A stretch of DNA of 64,000 bases. Origin: Spyradosoma sp004558035 (GTDB lineage Bacteria; Verrucomicrobiota; Verrucomicrobiia; Opitutales; UBA953). The translations under genes were made by a program, and so were the position numbers. Numbering within the stretch: position 1 is the stretch's first letter; every line of letters starts with the position of its first letter. The notes below the pieces were generated by a model. The model worked only from the letters and a program-made list of their open reading frames with translations, had not been told where the DNA came from and did not search any database. Below are positions 1-8,534 of this stretch, piece after piece. Location: positions 186,001-250,000 of the forward strand of contig NZ_JBNPNH010000003.1 in the NCBI RefSeq assembly GCF_050314555.1. Reading direction: 5' to 3'.

Positions 1-97
1 ACCCTTTCGAGCCTCGAAAACTTTTCCCGAAGGCGGCGACGCTTTTTCTTTAAACCCGCGCGCCGCGCGGGCATCATGCTTTTCACGAAATCACGTC
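1..97. other. upstream spacer
   Basis: No gene is visible. A short GC hairpin lies at 55-71 (CCCGCGC paired with GCGCGGG). It follows a T-rich run and ends 26 bases before the first ATG, so it could be a leader structure or the end of a preceding transcript. No clear Shine-Dalgarno sequence precedes the ATG at 98. Confidence 0.4.
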
Positions 98-2029
98 ATG
101 CTCACCCCGAATCCTAAAATGCTTTTCGCCGTCGCGCTGGCGGCGTTCCTGTGCGTTCCCGCGGCGTTCGCGGACGAAAGCGCTCCCGCGGCGAAGACGC
201 CTCCGCCGCCGCACTATCTTTACGCCGCGACCGAAGCCGAGAAGGCGGCGACGCCGACGCGCGTCTCCCGCGTGGTCGTGTTCCCGAAGGGCGCGCGCGT
301 CACGCGCTCGGCGGAAGTCTCGCTCCGCGCGGGCGAGCAGGAAATTCTGCTCACGGGAACGCCCGCGCGTCTCTCCGCCGCGACGCTCGCCGCGGAAACG
401 CGCATCCCGGGCGCGCGCGTGCTTTCCGTTTCGACGGAAACGCGGACCGCGGCGCCCTCCGCGACGCGCGAGACCGTCGAGGCGGCGAAGGAAAAACTCG
501 AACGCGCGCGGATCGCGCACGTCGATCTGACCTGCCGGCACGCCGAAGCCGAATCCCGCCGCCGCGCGCTCGGCGAGTTCAGTCCGCCCGAAGCGGACGC
601 GCCGTTCCCGTCCGCCTTCGACGCGCAGACGGCGCTCCGCGCGCTCGCGCTTCTGGAAAAGGAGGCGGACGCCGCTTCGCGCGAAACGCTCCGCCTGAAA
701 AAGGCGCTCGACGAAGCCGCGCTCACCCGCGAGATCGCCGAGAGCGAATACCGGAAAATTTCCGCCTACGCGCAGGAAAAGGAAACCCTCGTGCGCGTGA
801 AGCTCGTCGCCGACGCGGACTGCGCGGGAACGCTCGAACTGAGCTATTTCATGGGCGCCGCGCAGTGGCGGCCGAGCTACGACGTCGTCGTCGATCCCGC
901 GACGAACGCCGCGACGCTCGTCTCCTACGGCGTCGTCAGCCAGCGCACGGGCGAGGACTGGACCGGCGTTCCCGTGACGCTCTCGACCGTGAACCCGGAC
1001 GCGTCCGCGGATCTTCCGGAGTTCAGAAAAATCCTGATCACGGAGGCGTTCGCGCCGCGCCCCGTTCCCGTCGCCCTGCTCGCGAAGAAAAGCGGCGGCG
1101 GACGCGGCGAAGGAATCGGTCCCGCGTCGTTCGGCTCGCACTCTTCCCGCGATTCCGGCGAGGCGCCCGCCCTGGCCGCCGGCGAAAACGGCGTGTTGTC
1201 GATCGCGCTGAACAGCGGACGCGTCGTCGCGAACGCGCGGGACATCCGGCTCGCGGGCGGCGGCTACGTCTTCCGCAACGCCGACGGCGTGCTCGAACGC
1301 GTCGCGGCGAAGGACGTCGCGGGCATTTCCCAGAACTACGTCGAGACGCAGGCGGAAAACGAGAGCGTTCCCGCCGCGCGCCTGCGCGACCCGGCGGCGG
1401 ACCTGCGCGGGCTGGAAATCCGCCGCGACCTCGCGCGCGCGGAGACGATTCCGTCCGCGGGAACACCGCACCGCTGCCTGCTCGGCAGCGAGACCTACGC
1501 GGGCGACGCCTATCTGCAGCTCGCGCCCGCCGCCGACGGGAACGCCTACCGCATGCTCGCCGTGACGCACCGCGACTTCCGCCCGATTCTCGCCGGCCCC
1601 GCGAACATCTTTTACGGCGCGGACTTCATCGGCGAAATGGACGTGCCCTACACGCTGCGCGACGGGAGCGTGCGCATTCCGCTCGGCGTCGATCCGCGCG
1701 TCGCCGTCGAGCGCCGCGTCGTGAACGCGATCGAGACCGTCGGCACGTTTTCGAAATCGCGCCGCAAGGCGGTCGAGGTTTCCGTGAAGATACGCAACCG
1801 CACGCCGGAGAAAATCCGCGTCGTCTGCGACGAGGCCGTTCCCGTGAGCACGCGCGACGACATTGAAGTCTCCGCGCCGGAATTTTCGCCCGCCGCCGCG
1901 AAGTTCGACGCGAAGACGGGGCTCGCGACGCGCGATCTCGCGCTCGAGCCCGCGCAGGAAATCGAGCTGAAGACGCGCTACGAAATCGATTTCCCCGAAA
2001 ACTTCGAACTGCGGGAACGCTCCCGCTGA
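98..2029 (+). CDS. exported DUF4139 (mucoidy inhibitor MuiA-like) protein
   Basis: A 643-residue secreted protein. It has a signal peptide (hydrophobic run LFAVALAAFLCVPAAFA, residues 9-25), an N-terminal DUF4140-like domain at about 55-110 (VVFPKGARVTRSAEVSL), a helical middle part at about 120-230, and a DUF4139 beta-rich domain that includes the SYFMGAAQWRPSYDVVVD stretch near 250. An internal ATG at 119 would give a tighter signal peptide and is an equally good start. The family is named after MuiA, but its biochemical role is not known. It stands 40 bases before a second member of the same family, so the two are probably co-transcribed and may act together in the periplasm. Family assignment is firm; function is unknown. 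Confidence 0.85.
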   Translation: MLTPNPKMLFAVALAAFLCVPAAFADESAPAAKTPPPPHYLYAATEAEKAATPTRVSRVVVFPKGARVTRSAEVSLRAGEQEILLTGTPARLSAATLAAETRIPGARVLSVSTETRTAAPSATRETVEAAKEKLERARIAHVDLTCRHAEAESRRRALGEFSPPEADAPFPSAFDAQTALRALALLEKEADAASRETLRLKKALDEAALTREIAESEYRKISAYAQEKETLVRVKLVADADCAGTLELSYFMGAAQWRPSYDVVVDPATNAATLVSYGVVSQRTGEDWTGVPVTLSTVNPDASADLPEFRKILITEAFAPRPVPVALLAKKSGGGRGEGIGPASFGSHSSRDSGEAPALAAGENGVLSIALNSGRVVANARDIRLAGGGYVFRNADGVLERVAAKDVAGISQNYVETQAENESVPAARLRDPAADLRGLEIRRDLARAETIPSAGTPHRCLLGSETYAGDAYLQLAPAADGNAYRMLAVTHRDFRPILAGPANIFYGADFIGEMDVPYTLRDGSVRIPLGVDPRVAVERRVVNAIETVGTFSKSRRKAVEVSVKIRNRTPEKIRVVCDEAVPVSTRDDIEVSAPEFSPAAAKFDAKTGLATRDLALEPAQEIELKTRYEIDFPENFELRERSR

Positions 2030-2053
2030 ACCGCCGCCGCAACCGCACAGCAG

Positions 2054-2059
2054 AAAGGA
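2054..2059 (+). promoter_or_regulatory. ribosome binding site AAAGGA
   Basis: AAAGGA lies 10 bases before the ATG at 2070 and supports that start over the in-frame TTG at 2064. It is one of few clear Shine-Dalgarno sequences outside the ribosomal block. Confidence 0.6.
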
Positions 2060-2069
2060 TTTTTTGAAG

Positions 2070-3719
2070 ATGAAAAAGACACTCGTCGCCGCCTTCGCCC
2101 TCGCCGCCGCGCTCGCGCCCTTCGGCGCCTTCGCCGCCGAGGAAATCGCGCACGCCGTGAGCGCCGTCTCGGTGTTCACCGACCGCGCCGTCGTCACCCG
2201 CTCGGGAACGGCGAAGCTCGAAAAAGGCAAAAACGAAATCGTGTTCGCGGGCGTTCCCGCCGACGTCGATCTGCGCTCGATCCGCGCGGGCGCGCGCGTT
2301 CCCGCGGGCGTGAAGATTCTCGGCGTGTCGTGGGAGCGCCGCGTCGAGCGCGTCGTGAACGACAAAAAAATCGCCGCGCTCGAAGAAAAGCTCGCCGTGC
2401 TGAACGAACGCAGGGCGCTGCTCTCCGACGCCTCCGATTTCAACCGGAAGCGCCGCGAAACGCTGCGGGAATTCGAACGCCGCTTCCGCCGCGCCGTCGA
2501 GGAAAACAGCGTCGGCGGAAAAGGCGGAGAAAACTGGAACGCCGACGCCGAAGCGCTGCGCGCGGAATTCGAAAAAATCTTCGCCCGCGCGACGGAAATT
2601 TCCGAACAGACGGCGGCACTGGAAAAGGAAATCGCGCCCGTCCGGGCCGAGTTCGACGCTCTTTGCTCGGGAACGGACGCGCGGCGCTCCGTCGCGCTCG
2701 TCGTCGCGCTCGAGGCGGAGCGCGCGGGCGAGGCGGAAATCTCCGTCGCCTACACGACGCGCGCCGCGCGCTGGAAGCCGCGCTATTCCGCGCGCCTCGA
2801 CCGCGCCGCGGGAACGGTCGATTTTTCCTACGACGGCGAAATCTCGCAGAACACGGGCGAAGACTGGAAGGGCGTCGCGCTCACGCTCTCGACCGCGCAG
2901 CCGCAGGTGAGCGCGCTCCCGCCGCGCGTGCGCCGCATCGAGCTTTACGGCGAAAGCCTCGCAGACCCGCGCGCGCGCCGCATCGTGGCGACGGAGGAGG
3001 CGGCTCCCGCCGCCGAGCCGCCCGCGAATTTCGCCGACGCCGCGCCCGCCGACGAGGACCGCGCGCTTTCCCGCGTGCGCGAACAGGGCGCCGTGGTGAA
3101 TTTCGAATTACGCGGCGCGCACGACGTGCCCTCGGGCAAGGCGGCGCCGCGCGTCTCCATCGCCCGCGCGACGCTCGCGGACGTCGAGCTCCGCGCCGAA
3201 GCCGCGCCGCGCCTGCGCGCCGGCGTCTATCTGCGCGCGACCGCGAAAAACGAAACGCCCTGCCCGATTCTGCCCGGCGAGCTGTCGCTCTTCCGCGACG
3301 GCGCCTTCATCGGCGGAAGCTCGCTGAAATTCGTTCCCGTCGGCGGTGAAATCGCGTTCTTCGCGGGAACGGAGGACGGGCTTTCCGCCGCGTTCGAGGA
3401 GCTCCCGCCCTTCCGCGCGACGCACGGCTCGCTGAAGGCCTCCTTTTCCGGGAAGAGCTCGACCGACGCCGCGGGCGACGTCTATACGCTCGCGAACCTC
3501 ACGGGAACGCCGCGCAAGGTGCGCCTGCGCTCGCAGATCAAAGTCTCGGAAGTGGACGACGTGAAGATCTCGCTGCTCGAAACGCCCTGCGGGCACGTTC
3601 CCGCGACCACGCCCGGCTTCACGCTCGAAAAGGACACGGGCATGATCTTCTGGGACGTCTCCGTTCCCGCGCGCGGCGAGGCGAAAATCGTCCTCTCCTC
3701 CAAAACCGAAAAGAAGTGA
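2070..3719 (+). CDS. exported DUF4139 (MuiA-like) protein, second copy
   Basis: A 549-residue paralogue of the preceding gene, shorter in the middle. The signal peptide is MKKTLVAAFALAAALAPFGAFA. The DUF4140-like part (VSVFTDRAVVTRSGTAKL) is followed by a charged coiled-coil stretch at about 85-190, then DUF4139 with YTTRAARWKPRYSARLD and SYDGEISQNTGEDWKGVALTLS. The first copy carries the matching VSQRTGEDWTGVPVTLS. Both encode an exported beta-rich protein of unknown role. Transcription probably ends at the hairpins at 3729-3809. Confidence 0.85.
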   Translation: MKKTLVAAFALAAALAPFGAFAAEEIAHAVSAVSVFTDRAVVTRSGTAKLEKGKNEIVFAGVPADVDLRSIRAGARVPAGVKILGVSWERRVERVVNDKKIAALEEKLAVLNERRALLSDASDFNRKRRETLREFERRFRRAVEENSVGGKGGENWNADAEALRAEFEKIFARATEISEQTAALEKEIAPVRAEFDALCSGTDARRSVALVVALEAERAGEAEISVAYTTRAARWKPRYSARLDRAAGTVDFSYDGEISQNTGEDWKGVALTLSTAQPQVSALPPRVRRIELYGESLADPRARRIVATEEAAPAAEPPANFADAAPADEDRALSRVREQGAVVNFELRGAHDVPSGKAAPRVSIARATLADVELRAEAAPRLRAGVYLRATAKNETPCPILPGELSLFRDGAFIGGSSLKFVPVGGEIAFFAGTEDGLSAAFEELPPFRATHGSLKASFSGKSSTDAAGDVYTLANLTGTPRKVRLRSQIKVSEVDDVKISLLETPCGHVPATTPGFTLEKDTGMIFWDVSVPARGEAKIVLSSKTEKK

Positions 3720-3728
3720 GCGCCTGAC

Positions 3729-3746
3729 CGCGGGAACGTTCCCGCG
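3729..3746. repeat. perfect palindrome made of two head-to-head GGGAACG motifs
   Basis: CGCGGGAACGTTCCCGCG is an 18-base perfect palindrome 9 bases after the stop of the second DUF4139 gene. It consists of the iterated motif and its reverse complement fused at the CG. There is no T-run directly after it, so alone it is a weak terminator, but a better one follows at 3771-3809. Confidence 0.75.
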
Positions 3747-3770
3747 CGCGGATTTCCAAAAATTCAAAAA

Positions 3771-3809
3771 AAGGGACCGGGTACCCCCTCACGGGGATAC
3801 CCGGCCTTT
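3771..3809. terminator. bidirectional terminator between DUF4139 genes and metK
   Basis: CCGGGTACCCC pairs with GGGGATACCCGG (one bulged base), extended by AAGG/CCTT. A-rich sequence lies to the left and T-rich sequence to the right, which gives a U-tract for transcripts arriving from either side. It separates convergent genes. Confidence 0.7.
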
Positions 3810-3891
3810 CTCTTATCTCTACTGACTAACTCTAACTTCTCTATCTACTCTATTCGCTAATTGCTTAGCAAAGCCTTTGATGGTGGGCATT

Positions 3892-3918
3892 CTTGCCTTA
3901 AAAAAAATTTTTGGCAAG
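3892..3918 (-). terminator. A/T-loop hairpin after metK
   Basis: CTTGCC and GGCAAG enclose an A-run and a T-run that can also pair. It lies 10 bases after the metK stop, with a T-run entering it on the minus strand. The left arm contains GGGCATTCTTGCC, which resembles the CATTCYYG hairpins found elsewhere in the window. Confidence 0.55.
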
Positions 3919-3927
3919 CAATTTTTT

Positions 3928-5103
3928 TCATTTCATCGCGGCGAGAAGCGCGTCGACGCGATCCGTCTTTTCCCACGGAAGATCTTCCTTCGTGAAGTGC
4001 CCGTAGTTCGTCGTCTTCGCGTAGATCGGGCGCAGCAGATCGAGGCGCGCGATGATGTCCGCGGGCTTGAAGGAAAAGACTTCGCGGACGGCGGCGGCGA
4101 TACGCGAATCCGGCGCCGTTCCCGTGCCGAACGTGTTCACGTAGACGCTCGTCGGATTCGGCTCGCCGATGGCGTAGGAGACCTGCAGCTCCACGCGGCG
4201 CGCGAGCTTCGCGGCGACGACGTTCTTGGCGACCCAGCGGCACATGTAGGCGGCGGAACGGTCCACCTTGGACGGATCCTTGCCCGAGAAAGCGCCTCCG
4301 CCGTGGCGACCGGCGCCTCCGTAAGTGTCCACGATGATCTTGCGCCCCGTCAGCCCGGCGTCGCCGTGCGGCCCGCCGACGACGAACTTGCCCGTCGGGT
4401 TGATGAAGAAGCGCGTCTCCGCGTCGATCAGTTCCGCCGGAAGCGTCTCGCGGATCAGCGCTTCGCCGAAGGCGCGGATCGTCGCGCAGTCCACGTCTTC
4501 CGTGTGCTGCGTGGAGAGCACGACGTTCTCGATGCGCGCGGGAACGCCGTCTTCGTAGCGCACGGCGACCTGCGACTTGCAGTCCGGGCGGAGCCAGGAG
4601 GCTTCCGGGCGCGCGGCGTTCTTGCGGACGGCCTCCAGCGCGCGCAGAATCCTGTGCGCGAACATGACGGGCGCGGGCATGAGCTCCGGCGTCTCGTCCG
4701 TCGCGAAACCGAACATGATTCCCTGGTCGCCGGCGCCCTGCTCCGCGGAGCTTTTGCCTTCCGCGGCGGCGGCGTCCACGCCCTGCGCGATGTCGGGCGA
4801 CTGCGTGCCGATGAGATTGATCACTTTCGCCGTTCCCGCCTGAAAGACGTCGTCGGCGCGGCTGTCCACATAGCCGATTTCGCGGATCGCGGCGCGCGCG
4901 ACGGCCTCGTAATCCACTTTCGCGCGGGTCGTGATTTCTCCCGCGAGCACCACGTGGTCGTCCTTCACCAGCGTTTCGCAGGCGACGCGGGAACGCGGAT
5001 CCTGCGCGAGGCACGCGTCCAGAATCGAATCGGAAATCAGGTCGGCGACTTTGTCCGGATGCCCGGCGCCGACGGATTCGGATGTGAAAGTGTAAGATTT
5101 CAT
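3928..5103 (-). CDS. metK: S-adenosylmethionine synthetase
   Basis: MetK makes S-adenosylmethionine from methionine and ATP in the cytosol. The 391-residue protein has the family's usual length. Visible signatures are the N-terminal SVGAGHPDKVAD (ATP/metal site), GAGDQGIMFGFA (hexapeptide motif) and GGGAFSGKDPSKVDRSAAY (nonapeptide motif). The start MKSYTFTSESVGAGHPDK fits the family; the frame is open 13 codons further upstream but without homology. No Shine-Dalgarno sequence or recognisable SAM riboswitch was found upstream. metH is about 28 kb away, so the methyl cycle genes are dispersed. Confidence 0.97.
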   Translation of the reverse strand: MKSYTFTSESVGAGHPDKVADLISDSILDACLAQDPRSRVACETLVKDDHVVLAGEITTRAKVDYEAVARAAIREIGYVDSRADDVFQAGTAKVINLIGTQSPDIAQGVDAAAAEGKSSAEQGAGDQGIMFGFATDETPELMPAPVMFAHRILRALEAVRKNAARPEASWLRPDCKSQVAVRYEDGVPARIENVVLSTQHTEDVDCATIRAFGEALIRETLPAELIDAETRFFINPTGKFVVGGPHGDAGLTGRKIIVDTYGGAGRHGGGAFSGKDPSKVDRSAAYMCRWVAKNVVAAKLARRVELQVSYAIGEPNPTSVYVNTFGTGTAPDSRIAAAVREVFSFKPADIIARLDLLRPIYAKTTNYGHFTKEDLPWEKTDRVDALLAAMK

Positions 5104-5228
5104 GATGCCGCGCAGTCTGCCCGAGAGACGCAGGAAACGCAAGATTGTATTTTCATATCAAGATTGATTGATATAAAAAGAAAAACAATGAACGCTCCGC
5201 CTTCGCGTTCCCGCGGATCGGACGCGCA

Positions 5229-5262
5229 AAAAAATCCTTCCGCGGGAACGGAAGGATTTTTT
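5229..5262. terminator. terminator closing the pgi-lipoprotein cluster
   Basis: AAATCCTTCC pairs with GGAAGGATTT around an eight-base loop GCGGGAAC, with an A-run on the left and a T-run on the right. It serves minus-strand transcripts coming from the lipoprotein gene. The loop itself carries the iterated GCGGGAACG motif. Confidence 0.8.
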
Positions 5263-5275
5263 CGGAGAAACGCGC

Positions 5276-5440
5276 TCAGCGGTCCTGCGGCGTCATGCCG
5301 CCCATGCCCGGCATGGAATTTTCCCACGCCTGCGGCGCGCCGCTCGCCGGCAGATTGGAATCTTCCGGCGGAGGCGTTTCCGTACACGCGGCGAGCCCGA
5401 AAAGACCCGCGAGAGCGAAAAGCGAAAGAAAAATTCTCAT
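5276..5440 (-). CDS. small lipoprotein (54 residues)
   Basis: A short reading frame that is easy to miss. It begins MRIFLSLFALAGLFGLAAC, an ideal lipoprotein signal peptide with lipobox L-A-A-C at Cys19. The mature part is only about 35 residues, rich in Pro, Gly and Met. It starts 13 bases after the stop of the coiled-coil gene and ends just before a strong terminator, so it is the last gene of that transcript. It has no recognisable domain. It may be a partner of the coiled-coil membrane protein, but that rests on position only. Confidence 0.7.
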   Translation of the reverse strand: MRIFLSLFALAGLFGLAACTETPPPEDSNLPASGAPQAWENSMPGMGGMTPQDR

Positions 5441-5453
5441 CGGAATCGGAGTG

Positions 5454-6395
5454 TCAGCGTTTCGTGACGAACGGAATCAGACGGACGTTCGTTCCCGCGG
5501 AAATCGCGGACATGTCGGATTTCGGCAGAATGTGCGCGATGACGTTGGACGGCTGCGCGTCCGCAATCTGAATCTGACCGACGTTCACGCCGTTGACCTC
5601 GACGTTGTAGTATCTGCCGACGGCGATGTAGGATTCGCTCGTGCCGACGGAAAGCACCATCAGACCACGGCGGACGTCGATCGAATAGACGGTCGTCGCG
5701 ACGTAGGGTTCCGCGAACTCGATCGTCGGACCCGTGAGACCGGTCGCCACGTAAAGGGCGGACGGATATTCTTCTTCGGAGAAGGAAACGCCTTTCGCCT
5801 TCGCGTAGTGGCGGAACTTCGTGTAGCGGTTCTGCCCGTTTTCCATCTTCTTCTGGAGGTCGGCGATCTCGTCGAGGCGCGCGTTGTATTCCTCCATCGT
5901 CTTCATGTTCGCGATGCGCTGATTGAGGCGCGCCGTGTTTTCCTTTTCGGCGCGAAGCGTCGCTTCGGCGGAAGCGAGCTGGGATTCAAGCTGCGACTTC
6001 TTGCCTTCGAGCTCGTCGCGGGCGCGCGTCAGCTCGGCGATTTCGGTGTTCTTCGCGTCGATGTCGGCGTTCAGTCCGTCGATCGTGGCGTCGCGCGCGG
6101 CGATCGTCGCCTTCTGGCCGGCGATGGTCGCGTCGTCGGCGCGTTTCTGCTCGCGGCGCTTTTCGATTTCCTTGCAGGCGGGAGAGACGATTTCCATCGC
6201 CGCCTTCAGATCGACGGGCTTGGCGAGATTCTTGTAGTCGAAGGGCTCTTCGGAGGTCTTGGCGACCTGGACGAGGGGCTTGGTCTTTTCGACCGCGTTC
6301 TGCATCTCGCCGCGGACGAGGAAGAACAGCGCGACGGCGGCGGCCGAAAGAACAATCGCGAGTGCGCGGAGAATAATAGAAACTTTGTTGTTCAT
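5454..6395 (-). CDS. membrane-anchored coiled-coil protein, function unknown
   Basis: A 313-residue protein with one N-terminal membrane helix (about residues 9-27), a long charged coiled coil (about 75-195, with heptad-like runs such as AELTRARDELEGKKSQLES), and a C-terminal beta-rich domain (about 205-313, YSIDVRRGLMVLSVG... VNVGQIQIADAQPSNVIAH). The topology suggests an inner-membrane anchor with a periplasmic coil and a terminal beta domain, as in some envelope or secretion adaptors. No named family was recognised. It begins 6 bases after pgi and precedes a tiny lipoprotein. Confidence 0.7.
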   Translation of the reverse strand: MNNKVSIILRALAIVLSAAAVALFFLVRGEMQNAVEKTKPLVQVAKTSEEPFDYKNLAKPVDLKAAMEIVSPACKEIEKRREQKRADDATIAGQKATIAARDATIDGLNADIDAKNTEIAELTRARDELEGKKSQLESQLASAEATLRAEKENTARLNQRIANMKTMEEYNARLDEIADLQKKMENGQNRYTKFRHYAKAKGVSFSEEEYPSALYVATGLTGPTIEFAEPYVATTVYSIDVRRGLMVLSVGTSESYIAVGRYYNVEVNGVNVGQIQIADAQPSNVIAHILPKSDMSAISAGTNVRLIPFVTKR

Positions 6396-6401
6396 GGGGT
6401 T

Positions 6402-7982
6402 TTATTGATTGTAATTGAAAGTTGAGCAATGGGCGGGAATCGCGACCTGACGGGAAACCGCGCAGGACGGGCTCGCCGCCAAGTGTTGACAGATTTTGAA
6501 CACTAATTCCGTGCGGTTTTCAAGCTCTAATTTTTCCGCGAGCGCTTCCGCCGTGAATTTTTCCGGCGCGTGCGCCTTCAGGAATTCGACGATGCGCACC
6601 TGCAGCTTCAGGATGCCCGCCGCCGCCTTCTTGCCGGCTTCGACGCCGGGCTGGTGATAGGCGTTGATGCCGATGAAGGTCGCGTAGAAGCCGACCGCGC
6701 GCTCGAACAGCGCGATGAGCGCGCCGACGCTGCCCGGCGTCACATCCTCGACGGTCAGCGTGACCGAGGCGCGTCCCTTTTCCGTGAGCGCCTCGCGCGT
6801 GCCGAGCAGGAAGCCTTCGAGATAGTCGCCCGCGCGCACGCCGGGATCGACTTCGACGCTCGTTCCCGCGCGGTCGCGGAGCACTTCGATGAACGTCGCG
6901 AAAAAGTTCGGCACGCCCTCGCGCAGCTGCTGAATGTAGGCGTGCTGGTCCGTCGAACCCTTGTTCCCGTAAACGGAAATGCCCTGGTTGACGACGTTTC
7001 CGGCGAGGTCCTTTTCCTTGCCGAGCGATTCCATGATGAGCTGCTGCAGGTAGCGCGCGAAAAGTAGCAGACGGTCCTTGTAGGGCAGAATCACCATGTC
7101 CTTGGTGCCCTTGCCGTCGGTGAGGAAATACCAGGCGAGCGCGAGCAGCGCGGCGGGATTCGCACGCGCGTCGCGGGAACGCGTCTGCGCGTCCATCGCG
7201 GCCGCTCCCGCGAGCAGCCCGCGGATGTCCAGCCCCTGCAGCGCGGCGGGCAGAAGCCCGACCGCCGCCGTTTCGCTCGTGCGGCCGCCGACCCAGTCCC
7301 ACATCGGGAAGCGTTCGATGAAGCCCTGCGCGACCGCCGTCTTGTCGAGCTGCGAGCCGACGCCCGTCACGGCGACGGCGTGCTTCGCGAAGTCCAGTCC
7401 CGCCGCCTTGTAGCGGGCTTCGGTCTCGATCATCGCGTTGCGCGGCTCCGGCGTGCTGCCGGACTTCGACGTTACGACGCAGAGCGTTTCGCCGAGCCTG
7501 CCTTCAAGCTCCGCGAAGACGGCGTCGAATCCGTCCGCGTCCGTGTTGTCGAGAAAATACACCTTCAGCTTGTCCTTGCCGGGCATGCCGAGCGCGGAGG
7601 CGACGAACTGCGGGCCGAGCGCGCTCCCGCCGATGCCGATGCAGAGCAGATTTCTGAACGCGCCGGCGCTCCCGCGGATTTCGCCCGCGTGCACCTTCTT
7701 CGCGAAGGCTTCGATGCGGTCGGTCGTTCCCGAGATTTCGGCGGCGAGCTCCGCCGTCGGCGCGAGCTGCGGCGCGCGCAGCCAGTAGTGCCCGACCATG
7801 CGGTTTTCGTCCGGATTGGCGATCGCGCCCTTTTCGAGCTCCGCCATAGCGTCGAACGCCTTGGCGAGCATCGGCGCGGCTTCTTCGACGTAGCCCTTCG
7901 GGAAGCCGACGCGGCTGAGGTCGATCGCGAACTTCAGCGCGTCGAACTCGATGTAGTTTTCCTTGAAATTTTCCCAGCTCAT
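6402..7982 (-). CDS. pgi: glucose-6-phosphate isomerase
   Basis: Pgi interconverts glucose 6-phosphate and fructose 6-phosphate in glycolysis and gluconeogenesis. The 526-residue protein has the phosphosugar-binding signatures IGIGGSALGPQ (about 115), VTSKSGSTPEPRN (about 170) and the family motif GNKGSTDQHAYIQQLREG (about 338-355). The C-terminal tail after FKICQHLAA is poor in family features and may be a short extension. It is the third gene of a minus-strand cluster, 20 bases after secG and 6 bases before the coiled-coil gene. Confidence 0.95.
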   Translation of the reverse strand: MSWENFKENYIEFDALKFAIDLSRVGFPKGYVEEAAPMLAKAFDAMAELEKGAIANPDENRMVGHYWLRAPQLAPTAELAAEISGTTDRIEAFAKKVHAGEIRGSAGAFRNLLCIGIGGSALGPQFVASALGMPGKDKLKVYFLDNTDADGFDAVFAELEGRLGETLCVVTSKSGSTPEPRNAMIETEARYKAAGLDFAKHAVAVTGVGSQLDKTAVAQGFIERFPMWDWVGGRTSETAAVGLLPAALQGLDIRGLLAGAAAMDAQTRSRDARANPAALLALAWYFLTDGKGTKDMVILPYKDRLLLFARYLQQLIMESLGKEKDLAGNVVNQGISVYGNKGSTDQHAYIQQLREGVPNFFATFIEVLRDRAGTSVEVDPGVRAGDYLEGFLLGTREALTEKGRASVTLTVEDVTPGSVGALIALFERAVGFYATFIGINAYHQPGVEAGKKAAAGILKLQVRIVEFLKAHAPEKFTAEALAEKLELENRTELVFKICQHLAASPSCAVSRQVAIPAHCSTFNYNQ

Positions 7983-8002
7983 GACGATTTACAGAAAAAT
8001 TT

Positions 8003-8407
8003 TTACTGCGCGAGAACGTTCTCGACCGGCTGCGGCTCCTGCGCGGGAACGGCCTCGGGCGCGGGCTGCGCCGCGGGTTCCACGTCGGTCGTCACGAGCG
8101 CCGCGGGCGCGGCGGGAACGGCCGTCTCCATCTTCAGCGATTCGGCGACGTCGCCGCGGGTGGACTTGGCGATGAAGCCGAAATAAAGCCCCGCGCAAAG
8201 CAGAAAGAAAAGCGTGATGAAGATCACCGTCGCCTTGGAAAGCACGCCGGCGGCTTCCCCGCCGAAGACGCTCTCGGAAGTCGCGCCGCCGAGCGCCGAG
8301 CCCATGCCCGCGTTCGCGCTCGGGCGCTGCATCAGCACGAAGAGCACGACGAGCGCGCAGACGAAGAAAAGCACCAGGGCCGCTGTGAAAAGGAGAATGT
8401 TGAACAT
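8003..8407 (-). CDS. secG: preprotein translocase subunit SecG
   Basis: SecG is a small inner-membrane partner of SecYE. The 134-residue protein has two membrane helices (about 3-25 and 58-80) joined by the typical loop with QRPSANAGMGSALGG and VFGG. An extra Pro/Ala/Glu-rich tail of about 45 residues makes it longer than the usual 70-110 residues. It sits directly before pgi, while secY is in the ribosomal block near 47 kb. Confidence 0.9.
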   Translation of the reverse strand: MFNILLFTAALVLFFVCALVVLFVLMQRPSANAGMGSALGGATSESVFGGEAAGVLSKATVIFITLFFLLCAGLYFGFIAKSTRGDVAESLKMETAVPAAPAALVTTDVEPAAQPAPEAVPAQEPQPVENVLAQ

Positions 8408-8534
8408 AACGAAAGTTTCTTATTAAACGGCCCCCCCGCCGCAATCTCAAACAAAATTTTCTCGACCGCGACGGAACCGAAACGCCCCGCGAGCCTTGAA
8501 AACGCGGGCGCCGCGCGGGAACGCCGCGCTGGGC

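Noticed and set aside
83..2443. Long minus-strand open frame (786 codons) opposite the DUF4139 genes
   Set aside because: Arg/Ala/Gly-rich shadow of GC-rich coding DNA; the plus-strand genes have signal peptides and family domains.
3811..3880. CT-rich stretch (TCTCTACTGACTAACTCTAAC...) as a regulatory tract or coding tail
   Set aside because: Low-complexity sequence after a terminator with no repeat unit length, hairpin or reading frame to support a role.
5104..5228. SAM riboswitch before metK
   Set aside because: Only a short TATCAA/TTGATA hairpin is visible; no known SAM aptamer core could be recognised.
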